A DNA stretch of 64,000 bases from Rhodobacteraceae bacterium EhC02 (GTDB taxonomy: Bacteria; Pseudomonadota; Alphaproteobacteria; Rhodobacterales; Rhodobacteraceae), in the NCBI GenBank assembly GCA_001650895.1, contig LXYH01000023.1, positions 62,001 through 126,000 of the forward strand, given 5' to 3'. Positions 44,817 to 52,522 of the stretch are shown piece after piece. The notes beneath the pieces were generated by a model. That model ran no database searches and was not told where the DNA came from. It saw nothing but the letters and a program-made list of their open reading frames with translations. The position numbers and the translations under genes are program-made. The first letter of the stretch is position 1, and each line of letters begins with the position of its first letter.

Positions 44817-45345
44817 GCGCGTGCAGGGGTCCGCAATATCCGGCGCGCGCGCCCCTGATGTTCTGGCGATGGATGTGCCTGTCGGACATGATGCTGTCAG
44901 GGTGGCCTTGCAGGGCTGGCGCCGCTGGATCGAAGGGGTGAATGCCTGTTCCGATCTTGTGAGCCGGGCAGAGATCGTTCTGGCCGAGGTTCTGAACAAT
45001 ATCACGGAACATGGGTTTGCGGAGCAGGAGGGTGTGCTGCTGCCGATTGCCGTGCACTGCCGGATGTCAGGCCGGGGACTGCATGTGATGGTTGTCGACA
45101 AGGGGCGGCCCGTGCCGGCCGACAGGTGCCTTGCCGCGGTGCTGCCGCCCGTATCGCTTGGCACGCAAGACATGGACGGCCTGCCCGAAGGCGGATTTGG
45201 CTGGTGCCTGATCCGGGAACTGACCTGCGATCTGAGCCTGGTTTCGGATGGGTCGGGCAACAGGCTTTGCTTCGTGGTGCCGCTTGGCAAACCGGGCAGC
45301 CTGGCGGATCCTGCTGCGCCCGCCACTCCGGCCAGGCCTGCCTGA
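44806..45345 (+). CDS. RsbW/SpoIIAB-like ATP-binding anti-sigma kinase
   Basis: GHKL-fold serine kinase, 179 aa. Seen: N-box ARAEIVLAEVLNNITEHGF-type region (EVLNNITEHGF), G1-like VVDKGRPVP and G2-like GGFGWCLIRELT. It would phosphorylate the upstream STAS protein and sequester a sigma factor or other partner. The C-terminal ~15 residues are Ala/Pro-rich. The ATG at 44806 lies inside the STAS gene; a TTG at 44761 is also in frame but gives an untypical N-terminus. No sigma factor or PP2C phosphatase gene is nearby. Confidence 0.82.
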   Translation: MIAERVQGSAISGARAPDVLAMDVPVGHDAVRVALQGWRRWIEGVNACSDLVSRAEIVLAEVLNNITEHGFAEQEGVLLPIAVHCRMSGRGLHVMVVDKGRPVPADRCLAAVLPPVSLGTQDMDGLPEGGFGWCLIRELTCDLSLVSDGSGNRLCFVVPLGKPGSLADPAAPATPARPA

Positions 45346-45725
45346 TCCTGCGCATGTGGCGTTTCCCCTTCCGTGTCGTGCCGCCATGCGTTTTGCCAAG
45401 TCCTGCCGTCAGGGCGGGGTCCACGGTTTTCGGGATCACAGCCGCCCGTGGCGGGCATGCTCGCATGGAGGTATCAGCCCGACCCTGATGGTCGGGCATG
45501 ATCCGCAAAAACTGCAGCCTTTCGCAGAAATGCCGCAATCCTACCCGAATGGCGCCGGAATCACCGCAGATAAGAAAGTCTGTAGCTGCATGGCTTCTCC
45601 CGGCGCCGCGTGAAAATAGCCCCCACCCAGTCGCGGCGTCGGGAACTTACCTCTCCTCTTTCAGACAGTTGGCAAGCGCACAGGACCCTCCTACTGTGCG
45701 GGTCGAACAAATGGAGGGTTCCCGA
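45346..45725. other. 380-base intergenic region before ggt
   Basis: No supportable gene. It holds an 8-bp GC-rich hairpin at 45477-45497 (GCCCGACC/GGTCGGGC, no T-tract) and the candidate ggt promoter near its 3' end. The long open frames crossing it lack ribosome sites and look like codon-bias artefacts. Confidence 0.6.
45669..45697 (+). promoter_or_regulatory. Candidate sigma-70-type promoter of ggt
   Basis: TTGGCA at 45669-45674 and TACTGT at 45692-45697 with a 17-base spacer, 28 bases before the ggt start. GGAGGG (45713-45718) would be in a short 5' leader. Motif match only. Confidence 0.45.
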
Positions 45726-47288
45726 ATGCGAGATTTCCAGATGCCAGGCCGATCGACGGTCATGGCGATGAACGGTATGTGCGCCACATCCCATCCCCTG
45801 GCGGCCAAGGTTGCGGTCGAAACGCTGGAGCGTGGTGGCTCGGCCATGGATGCGGCGATTGCAGGTGCGGTTCTGCTGGGGATGTGCGAGCCGCACATGT
45901 GCGGCATCGGTGGTGATTGCTTTGTCCTGATCTCGAAGCCTGGACAGCCCGATATCGTGGCGCTGAACGGGTCAGGCCGTGCGCCTGCCGCGGCCAGTGC
46001 AGCGGCACTTCGCGCACGGGGGCTTGATACCGTGCCCTTGCGCGGGCCCGAGGCCGTGACCATCCCCGGTGCCGTCGATGCATTCTGCACCCTTTCGGAA
46101 GATCATGGCCGTTTGGGGATCGATGCCTTGCTCGCGCCCGCGATCCGCTATGCAGAAGAGGGTGTGCCGATGGCCCCACGCGTTGCGCTGGATTGGCCGG
46201 GTGCCGCCAAGGCCCTGCAGGGGCACGCGACCAGGCATTATCCGGTCAACCCTGTTCCGATCCTCAGCGCGCCGGCCCAGGCCAAGGCCTTGCGGCTGAT
46301 CGCGCAGAAGGGCCGCGCCGGATTTTATGAGGGCGAAGTGGCGGAAGATCTGGTGGCCGCCCTGCGCGAGGCTGGCGGCGTTCACGATCTGGCGGATTTT
46401 GCGGCGCAGCGCTGCGATTACAACGATCCGGTCAGCGGCCGTTACAAGGGGACGGAACTGGTGGAACACGCGCCCAACGGGCAGGGCGCGACCGCCATCC
46501 TGTTGCTGAACATCCTGTCGCATTTCGACATCGCGGGCATGGACCCGCTGAGCGCCACCCGCATTCATATCGAGGCCGAAGCGACAAGGCTGGCCTATGA
46601 TGCGCGCAACCGGTTCATCGCCGACCCCGATCACACCACGCGGCTGGGGCATATGCTGGCGCCTGAAACCGCGGCGCGGCTGGCGGCGCTGATCGATCCG
46701 AAAAAGGCCATGGCCAATGCGCATGAGGTAAGCGAAGCGATCCACAAGGATACGGTCTATATCACCGTGGTTGATCGCGACCGGATGGCGGTATCGCTGA
46801 TCTATTCGCTGTTTCATGGCTTCGGCTCGGGGATCGGGTCCGAGAAGTTCGGGATCCTGCTGCAGAACCGTGGTGCGGGTTTCACGCTTGAGGAAGGGCA
46901 CCCCAACGAAATGGCGCCGGGCAAGCGGCCGATGCACACGATCATTCCGGGCATGCTGCGGGTGGATGGAAGTGTGACCATGCCCTTCGGCGTGATGGGC
47001 GGTGCCTATCAGTCGACGGGTCATGCCCGGTTCGTGTCGAACATGGTTGATTTCGGCATGAATGCGCAAACTGCGATCGATACACCGCGCGCCTTTGCCG
47101 AAGGGGCAATCCTCAAGGTGGAAAGCGGGTATTCGGATGCCGTGCGCGCGGAACTGGTCGAGATGGGCCATGACGTCATGCTGGCCGACAGCCCCATCGG
47201 CGGGGCGCAATCGATCCTGATCCGCGAGGATGGCGTTCTGGAAGGCGCATCCGATCCGCGCAAGGACGGCTGCGCATTGGGTTACTGA
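45726..47288 (+). CDS. Gamma-glutamyltransferase family protein (YwrD-like)
   Basis: Ntn-hydrolase, 520 aa, self-cleaved into two chains. Seen: MCATSHPLAAKVAVETLERGG, GIGGDCFVLI, and the small-subunit start KDTVYITVVDRD, where the nucleophile Thr is kept but the classic TTH is T-V-Y. Then come FGSGIGSEKFG, LLQNRGAGFTLE and PGKRPMHTIIPG. This pattern matches YwrD-type relatives rather than E. coli Ggt. No Sec signal peptide is visible, so it may be cytosolic. The start at 45726 is set by GGAGGG 7 bases upstream. Confidence 0.88.
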   Translation: MRDFQMPGRSTVMAMNGMCATSHPLAAKVAVETLERGGSAMDAAIAGAVLLGMCEPHMCGIGGDCFVLISKPGQPDIVALNGSGRAPAAASAAALRARGLDTVPLRGPEAVTIPGAVDAFCTLSEDHGRLGIDALLAPAIRYAEEGVPMAPRVALDWPGAAKALQGHATRHYPVNPVPILSAPAQAKALRLIAQKGRAGFYEGEVAEDLVAALREAGGVHDLADFAAQRCDYNDPVSGRYKGTELVEHAPNGQGATAILLLNILSHFDIAGMDPLSATRIHIEAEATRLAYDARNRFIADPDHTTRLGHMLAPETAARLAALIDPKKAMANAHEVSEAIHKDTVYITVVDRDRMAVSLIYSLFHGFGSGIGSEKFGILLQNRGAGFTLEEGHPNEMAPGKRPMHTIIPGMLRVDGSVTMPFGVMGGAYQSTGHARFVSNMVDFGMNAQTAIDTPRAFAEGAILKVESGYSDAVRAELVEMGHDVMLADSPIGGAQSILIREDGVLEGASDPRKDGCALGY

Positions 47289-47296
47289 ACGTGCCG

Positions 47297-47318
47297 GGGG
47301 CGGGCCATGGTCCGCCCC
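47297..47318. terminator. Hairpin between convergent ggt and hspQ
   Basis: GGGGCGG / CCGCCCC, 7-bp stem with 8-nt loop, between the two convergent stops. No T-tract on either side, so it is a candidate only. Confidence 0.45.
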
Positions 47319-47331
47319 GTTCGACATCCGG

Positions 47332-47658
47332 TCAGTTCAGCTGGAAATGCAGCGGGTAGAGACCATCCTGGAACGGACCGAACAGGTCGGGAATATCGGG
47401 ATGGTCCACTGGTTCGCCGGAGTAGTCGGCGATCAGGTTCTGTTCCGAGACATAAGCCACGTAGTAGCTTTGATCGTTTTCGGCCAGAAGATGGTAAAAC
47501 GGCTGTTCTTTAACAGGGCGGCTATCTTCGGGAATGGAATCATACCATTCCTCGGTATTGTTGAATTGCGGGTCAACATCAAACACGACGCCACGAAACG
47601 GATGCTTCTTGTGGCGAACGACCTGTCCGAGGTGATATTTTGCGCGTGTCTTCAACAT
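47332..47658 (-). CDS. hspQ: Heat shock protein HspQ
   Basis: Small YccV-like hemimethylated-DNA-binding/protease-specificity protein, 108 aa. Seen: KYHLGQVVRHKKHPFRGVVFDVDP, WYDSIPEDSRPVKEQPFYHLL, YYVAYVSEQNLI. HspQ modulates Lon and binds DnaA in enteric bacteria. The start at 47658 fits the family; the longer frame lacks conserved sequence. A sigma-70-like promoter lies 26-54 bases upstream. Confidence 0.9.
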   Translation of the reverse strand: MLKTRAKYHLGQVVRHKKHPFRGVVFDVDPQFNNTEEWYDSIPEDSRPVKEQPFYHLLAENDQSYYVAYVSEQNLIADYSGEPVDHPDIPDLFGPFQDGLYPLHFQLN

Positions 47659-47683
47659 AACAATTCGGCCCCTATGCCCCCTG

Positions 47684-47712
47684 ATTAGACCTTTCAAGGG
47701 GTATTTGTCCAA
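47684..47712 (-). promoter_or_regulatory. Candidate promoter of hspQ
   Basis: On the minus strand TTGGAC (47712-47707) and TCTAAT (47689-47684) are 17 bases apart, leaving about a 20-base leader with AGGGG. A heat-shock-like CTTGAAA lies between them at 47698-47692, but a sigma-32 start from it would leave almost no leader. Confidence 0.45.
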
Positions 47713-47933
47713 CGTTTGCGCGTGAAAGCAGGGAAACAGTGTGTGGTGCTTGCCATAACAGTGCCACAAATTACGGCAGCCCTTGAATAACTTCGCGGCA
47801 ATCTCGAGGCAGTCCCAGAAACGGCGGCAAAAAGCCTGTGTGCGGCATGCTCCACGGAATTGTCATTTCTTCTTTCCCGTCTTTCCGTTAAGCTGACGCA
47901 AAAAGAAAAAAAGATCAGTGAAACGAGAGGCAG

Positions 47934-48524
47934 ATGAGCAGACTTCTTCGCGCCTTCATCCTGTTGATGGTTCTTGCGTCCTGTGGAAGCCGTGAATTCT
48001 CGGCGCCACGCAATCTGGATAACGCTTGCGCCATCCTCAGCGAGCGCCCGAATTACGCCCGCGCCCTCCGCGCGACAGAACGCCGCTGGGGTGTGCCCGT
48101 GGCCGTGCAGATGGCGACGATCTACCAGGAAAGCAAATTCATCGGGAATGCGCGGACGCCGTTCCAGTACACGCTTGGCGTGATCCCGATGGGGCGGCAG
48201 AGTTCGGCCTATGGCTATAGCCAGGCGCTGGATGGCACGTGGCGCGAATACCAGGTGGATCAGCGCCGGATGAGCGCGCGGCGCGACCGCATCGACGATG
48301 CAACCGATTTCATGGGCTGGTACATGAACCGTTCACGCGAGCGCAACGGTATCTCGCTGAGCGACGCGCGCAACCAGTACCTTGCCTATCACGAGGGGCA
48401 TACAGGGTTCTCGCGCGGGTCCTACAATCAGAAAAGCTGGCTGTTGCGGATCGCGGGCACGGTGCAGGATCGTGCCGTCATGTATGATGCGCAGCTTCTG
48501 TCCTGTCCGAACCGGCTGCGGTAG
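47934..48524 (+). CDS. SLT-type (lysozyme-like) lipoprotein
   Basis: Envelope protein of 196 aa. Seen: signal peptide with lipobox LASC (Cys17), then RRWGVPVAVQMATIYQESKF, where the Glu in YQES corresponds to the catalytic Glu of SLT domains. GYSQALDGTWREYQVD, DFMGWYMNRS and YHEGHTGFSRGSY follow, typical of small periplasmic transglycosylases. Probably cleaves peptidoglycan from the outer-membrane side. AGAGG precedes the ATG. Second transglycosylase in the window after slt. Confidence 0.85.
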   Translation: MSRLLRAFILLMVLASCGSREFSAPRNLDNACAILSERPNYARALRATERRWGVPVAVQMATIYQESKFIGNARTPFQYTLGVIPMGRQSSAYGYSQALDGTWREYQVDQRRMSARRDRIDDATDFMGWYMNRSRERNGISLSDARNQYLAYHEGHTGFSRGSYNQKSWLLRIAGTVQDRAVMYDAQLLSCPNRLR

Positions 48525-48703
48525 ACCGTTCATGATCGCGGATGTGTTTGGGCCGTCTGCGATCATCAGAACTGATCGCGCCGGATAAATTTATAAAATT
48601 CGACATATCCTTCCTCTCCGGGGTAGCCAGAGTCATGTCCCCGGCGCGGCGTGACGCGCCATGCCACGGCCGCCTGTCGCGGTTCGTCCCCGAAGGAGAG
48701 ATG

Positions 48704-49852
48704 ATGACCGATACCGCCGCTTCTACCGATTCCCGTGTCACGGGGGAAAATGCGCGGCGCATCCTGCGCCGCGATCCTCATCCGTATCTGTTCCGTCCGA
48801 TCAGCTTCAGGTCGGTCACGGTCCGCAACCGGATCATGCTGTCGCCCATGTGCCAGTATTCCGCCCAGGAGGGGATGCCGAATGACTGGCATCTCATGCA
48901 TCTGGGCGCCCGCGCCGCAGGTGGTGCGGGGATCGTCTGCACCGAGGCCGTGCATGTGGCTCCGCGGGGCCGGATCACGCAGTATGATCTTGGGCTGTGG
49001 AATGACGCGCAGCGCGACAGCCTGGCGCGGATAGCCGGTTTTGTCGCGGCGCAAGGGGCGGTGCCTGCGATCCAGCTTGGCCATGCGGGGCGCAAGGCCT
49101 CGGTCGGGCGCCCCTGGGAAGGGACGCGCCCCGTGCCGCCCTCGGACGGTGGGTGGAGCACGGTTGCCCCCTCGGCCCGGTCCTATGCTGACGGATGGCC
49201 AACCCCCGAGGCGCTGTCCCTCGACGGTATCCAGGCCGAACTGGACGCGCTGGCCCAGGCGACCCGCCGCGCGCGCGAGGCGGGTTTCCGGATCATCGAA
49301 TTGCATGCCGCGCATGGTTACCTGATCCATCAGTTCTACTCGCCGCTCAGCAACACGCGCAGTGATGCCTATGGCGGTGGCTTCGACAATCGGATCCGTT
49401 TCCTGATCGAGTCGCTGGTGGCGATGCGCAGCGAATGGCCGGACGATCTGCCGCTGTTCGTGCGCCTGAGCGTGACCGACTGGGTCGATGGTGGCTGGAC
49501 GATCGAGGATAGCGTCAAGCTTTGCCGGATCCTGAAGGGGCGCGGTGACGTGGATCTGATCGATTGCACGTCAGGTGGAAATGATCCGCGTCAGCAAATC
49601 CCGATCCATCCCGGTTACCAGGTGCCCTTTGCCCGCCGCATCAGGGCCGAAACAGGCCTGTCCACCGGTGCGGTCGGCTTGATCAATGCCCCTGATCTGG
49701 CGGAATCCATCGTCGCCAACGGCGATGCCGATCTGGTTCTTCTGGGGCGGGGCCTGCTTGCCGATCCGCACTGGCCGCTGAAGGCGGCAGCCGCCCTCAA
49801 GGCACAGAATGTCACCTGGCCGGTGCAATACGAGCGGTCAAACATCTTCTGA
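48704..49852 (+). CDS. NADH:flavin oxidoreductase, old yellow enzyme family (YqjM-like)
   Basis: FMN ene-reductase, 382 aa. Seen: thermophilic-like/YqjM signature LSPMCQYSAQEG near the N-terminus, AIQLGHAGRKAS, IELHAAHGYLIHQFYSPLSN with the catalytic His pair, DLIDCTSGG and DLVLLGRGLLADPHWP. Reduces activated C=C bonds. Two adjacent ATGs: 48704 has AAGGAG 5 bases away, so it is preferred to 48701. It lies upstream of the TRAP operon on the same strand but is separated from it by a promoter region. Confidence 0.9.
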   Translation: MTDTAASTDSRVTGENARRILRRDPHPYLFRPISFRSVTVRNRIMLSPMCQYSAQEGMPNDWHLMHLGARAAGGAGIVCTEAVHVAPRGRITQYDLGLWNDAQRDSLARIAGFVAAQGAVPAIQLGHAGRKASVGRPWEGTRPVPPSDGGWSTVAPSARSYADGWPTPEALSLDGIQAELDALAQATRRAREAGFRIIELHAAHGYLIHQFYSPLSNTRSDAYGGGFDNRIRFLIESLVAMRSEWPDDLPLFVRLSVTDWVDGGWTIEDSVKLCRILKGRGDVDLIDCTSGGNDPRQQIPIHPGYQVPFARRIRAETGLSTGAVGLINAPDLAESIVANGDADLVLLGRGLLADPHWPLKAAAALKAQNVTWPVQYERSNIF

Positions 49853-49877
49853 TGTCCGGGAAGGGCGATAAGAAATA

Positions 49878-49905
49878 TTGATCGAAAGCGATGAAAACTT
49901 AAAAT
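49878..49905 (+). promoter_or_regulatory. Candidate promoter of the TRAP/DUF1445 operon
   Basis: TTGATC (49878-49883), 16-base spacer, TAAAAT (49900-49905) in a locally AT-rich stretch, about 85 bases before the first gene. TCGAA...TTCGA arms flank the spacer and could be part of a LysR-type site for the regulator at the end of the operon. Confidence 0.45.
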
Positions 49906-49990
49906 TCGACTAATTTTTGTCTGTCGGGCTTACTGGCATGGCAGGCTGTCTTGCTGATGGCCTGCTGTGACTCACAAGGACAGAACGATC

Positions 49991-50788
49991 ATGCTGGATA
50001 CGCCTGCGTCCCCTTCATCCCCGTTCCAGACGGCGGCCGATCTGCGGCAGGCCTGCCGCGAAGGCCGGTTCGCCGCGCCGACCAGTGGGCACGCCAAAGG
50101 ATACCAGCAGGGGAACGTGGTGATCCTGCCGCGCGACCTTGCCGCCGATTTCCTGCGCTTCTGCGTGGTCAACCCCAAGCCCGCGCCGATCCTCGGCGTG
50201 TCCGAACCGGGCGATCCTGCCCTCAAGATGTTGGGCGAGGGGATCGACATCCGCACGGACGTGCCGCGCTACCGGGTGTTTCGCAACGGTGATCCTGCCG
50301 AATGCCTGACCGACATCGGTGCGCTGTGGCGCGATGATTTCGTGACCTTCGTGATCGGCTGTTCCTTTTCCTTCGAAACCGCGCTGCTGCAGGCGCGCAT
50401 CCCGGTCCGGCATATCGAAGCGGGGCGCAATGTGCCGATGTATGTGACCAACCTGCAGACCCATGCCGCCGGACCTTTTGGCGGGCCCATGGTCGTGTCG
50501 ATGCGTGGATTCTCAACCTCCGATGCGATCCGTGCCATGGTATTGTCGGCGCAGATGCCGCAGGCGCACGGGGCGCCGGTGCATTTCGGCGATCCCACGG
50601 CGATCGGGATCAGGGATATCGATGCGCCCGAATTCGGTGATGCGCCCATTCTCGAAGAGGGCGACGTGCCGGTGTTCTGGGCCTGTGGCGTGACCCCGCA
50701 ATCGGCCATTCGCAAGGCGAAGCCCGAGATCGCCATCATGCATGAACCCGGCCACATGCTTGTGACCGACCTTCCGACCGATGCGTGA
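49991..50788 (+). CDS. DUF1445 putative hydro-lyase / D-glutamate cyclase-like protein
   Basis: Cytosolic protein, 265 aa. Seen: AADLRQACREGRF, HAKGYQQGNVVILP, PKPAPILGVSEPGDP, DIRTDVPRYRVFRNG, IGCSFSFETALLQA, FWACGVTPQSAI and EPGHMLVTDL, the recognisable block order of the YcsI/DUF1445 family. A mammalian member acts as D-glutamate cyclase (5-oxo-D-proline/D-glutamate). First gene of an operon with a TRAP importer, DUF2848 protein and amidase. AAGGA precedes the ATG. The reaction here is unproven. Confidence 0.85.
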   Translation: MLDTPASPSSPFQTAADLRQACREGRFAAPTSGHAKGYQQGNVVILPRDLAADFLRFCVVNPKPAPILGVSEPGDPALKMLGEGIDIRTDVPRYRVFRNGDPAECLTDIGALWRDDFVTFVIGCSFSFETALLQARIPVRHIEAGRNVPMYVTNLQTHAAGPFGGPMVVSMRGFSTSDAIRAMVLSAQMPQAHGAPVHFGDPTAIGIRDIDAPEFGDAPILEEGDVPVFWACGVTPQSAIRKAKPEIAIMHEPGHMLVTDLPTDA

Positions 50789-50856
50789 TCCCTTCCGGGG
50801 GTGACCTTGCATCCAATCACAAAGACAAGACTTCAAACGCAACAAGGAGACCATTG

Positions 50857-51915
50857 ATGACACCCGTATTCCGCACCCTTCTGGCCTCGGCCGCATTGCT
50901 GCCGATGGCGATGGCCGCTTCGGCGCAGGACTTGCCCGAAACCACCCTGTCGGTGGTTGGCAGCTGGAGCAGCCTGCCGCTCTATCAGAAATTCGAGCGC
51001 ACCTTCTGGGAAGAAACCGTGCCTGCAGCCTCGGGCGGCAAGATCACGGTCAACATGACCACTTTCAACCAGATGGGCGTGTCCGGCGGTGACGTGTTCC
51101 GCATGCTGGGCGATGGCGTCTTCGAAGTGGGCATGACCGTGGGCGACTATACCGTGGCCGACGCCCCCGAGCTGGAAGGTCTGGATGTGCCGCTGCTGGC
51201 GACGGATGCCGAGAGCGCGCGCAAGATGGTGGCTGCCGCCAAGCCGATGGTCGCCGATATCATGCGCGACCGTTTCAATGCGCATATGCTGGCGATCGCG
51301 CCCTACCCGCCGCAGGTCGTCTTCTGCAATGCCGAGATCGCCAGCCTCGCGGACCTTGGTGGCAAGAAGATCCGTGGTTCCGGCCGCATGACCACACTGT
51401 TCCTCGAGGCGCTGGGCGCCGAGGGCATCACCATGGCCTTCTCGGAAGTGCCGGGCGCGCTGGAGCGCGGGGTGATCGATTGCGCGGTGACCGGTGCCGG
51501 TTCCGGCTATTCCTCGGGGTGGTTCGAATCCTCGACCCATCTGGTGAACCTGCCGCTGGGTGGCTGGGATCCGGTCATCACTGCCGTGAACCTGGATGCC
51601 TGGAACGCGATGGACCCCGCCGTGCAGACCTTCCTGACCGAGCAGGTCAAGACCGGCTTCGAGGATCCGGCATGGGATGATGCCGCCGGTGCCTTGGCGC
51701 GCGACATCGCCTGCCTGACCGGATCGGGCGAATGTGCCGCCGGTGCTGCCGCATCGATGACGCTGGTCGAACTCAGCGATGCCGACAAGGCCCGCGCGGT
51801 CGAGGTGCTGGAGCAGAAAATCCTGCCTGACTGGGCCGAGCGCGCCGGTGGTGACTGGGCAGAGCGCTGGAACGCAAGTGTCGGTGCGGCGCTGGGCGTC
51901 AGCATCGGGAACTGA
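50857..51915 (+). CDS. TRAP transporter substrate-binding protein (DctP family)
   Basis: Periplasmic solute-binding protein, 352 aa. Seen: cleavable signal peptide ending ASAQ (~24), KITVNMTTFNQMG, ADAPELEGLDVPLL, and the conserved DLGGKKIRGSGRMT with the Arg that usually binds the ligand carboxylate. Two cysteines in ACLTGSGECAAG near residue 287 could form a disulfide. AAGGAG lies 7 bases before the ATG. Expected ligand: a small carboxylate or carboxylate-bearing amide. Confidence 0.92.
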   Translation: MTPVFRTLLASAALLPMAMAASAQDLPETTLSVVGSWSSLPLYQKFERTFWEETVPAASGGKITVNMTTFNQMGVSGGDVFRMLGDGVFEVGMTVGDYTVADAPELEGLDVPLLATDAESARKMVAAAKPMVADIMRDRFNAHMLAIAPYPPQVVFCNAEIASLADLGGKKIRGSGRMTTLFLEALGAEGITMAFSEVPGALERGVIDCAVTGAGSGYSSGWFESSTHLVNLPLGGWDPVITAVNLDAWNAMDPAVQTFLTEQVKTGFEDPAWDDAAGALARDIACLTGSGECAAGAAASMTLVELSDADKARAVEVLEQKILPDWAERAGGDWAERWNASVGAALGVSIGN

Positions 51916-51943
51916 GGCCGATCATGAAAAGGAGCGGGGCAAT

Positions 51944-52522
51944 ATGACAGGTTCGGACAGGCTGGCCACGCGGGTGATGACACTCGTCAATGGTCTGAGA
52001 ACTGCCAACAGGTGGATTGCCCTGCTCTGCGGCATGGTGCTGGTGGGGGCTGTCGTCCTCATCATCATCGAGGTGCTGGGCCGTCAGTTTCCCGCGCTGC
52101 ATCTGGGCGGCGCGGACGAGCTTTCGGGTTACATCATGGCCGCGATTGCCACATGGGGCTTTTCCTATGCGCTGGTCGAACGGGCGCATGTGCGCATCGA
52201 CCTTGTCCATGCGCGGCTTCCCGTCGGGGGGCGCGCGGTGATGGATGTGATTGCCATGGCCTCGGTGCTGCTGGTGGCCGTTCTTGTCGCCTCCTACGCC
52301 TATGACGTGCTGGCCAAATCGCTGGCGCGCGGATCGCGGTCGAACACACCGCTGGGCGTGCCCCTGTGGATGCCGCAGATCATCTGGTTCGGCGGATGGG
52401 TCTGGCTGACGCTGACCTCGGCCCTGCTGCTGGCGGCGACGGTGATCCTGTCGCTGCTGCGGCGCTGGGACATGGTGCAACAGATCGCCTCGATCCCGGT
52501 CGAGACAGGAGAAGTGCAATGA
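51944..52522 (+). CDS. TRAP transporter small permease (DctQ)
   Basis: Membrane protein of 192 aa with four hydrophobic segments (about 28-48, 63-83, 98-122, 147-170). Seen: IEVLGRQFPALHLGGADELSGYIM and RAHVRIDLV, typical DctQ blocks. GGAGCGGGG is the ribosome site. A 7-codon open frame (ATG 51924) ends over this start codon. Couples to DctM downstream through an ATGA overlap. Confidence 0.92.
   Translation: MTGSDRLATRVMTLVNGLRTANRWIALLCGMVLVGAVVLIIIEVLGRQFPALHLGGADELSGYIMAAIATWGFSYALVERAHVRIDLVHARLPVGGRAVMDVIAMASVLLVAVLVASYAYDVLAKSLARGSRSNTPLGVPLWMPQIIWFGGWVWLTLTSALLLAATVILSLLRRWDMVQQIASIPVETGEVQ

Noticed and set aside
45498-45725. 76-residue N-terminal extension of the gamma-glutamyltransferase
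   Set aside because: No conserved sequence or signal peptide; the best ribosome site and a candidate promoter lie just before 45726.
47671-47698. Sigma-32 promoter CTTGAAA...CATAGG for hspQ
   Set aside because: Transcription would begin about 6 bases before the start codon, leaving no ribosome site; the upstream sigma-70-like pair fits better.
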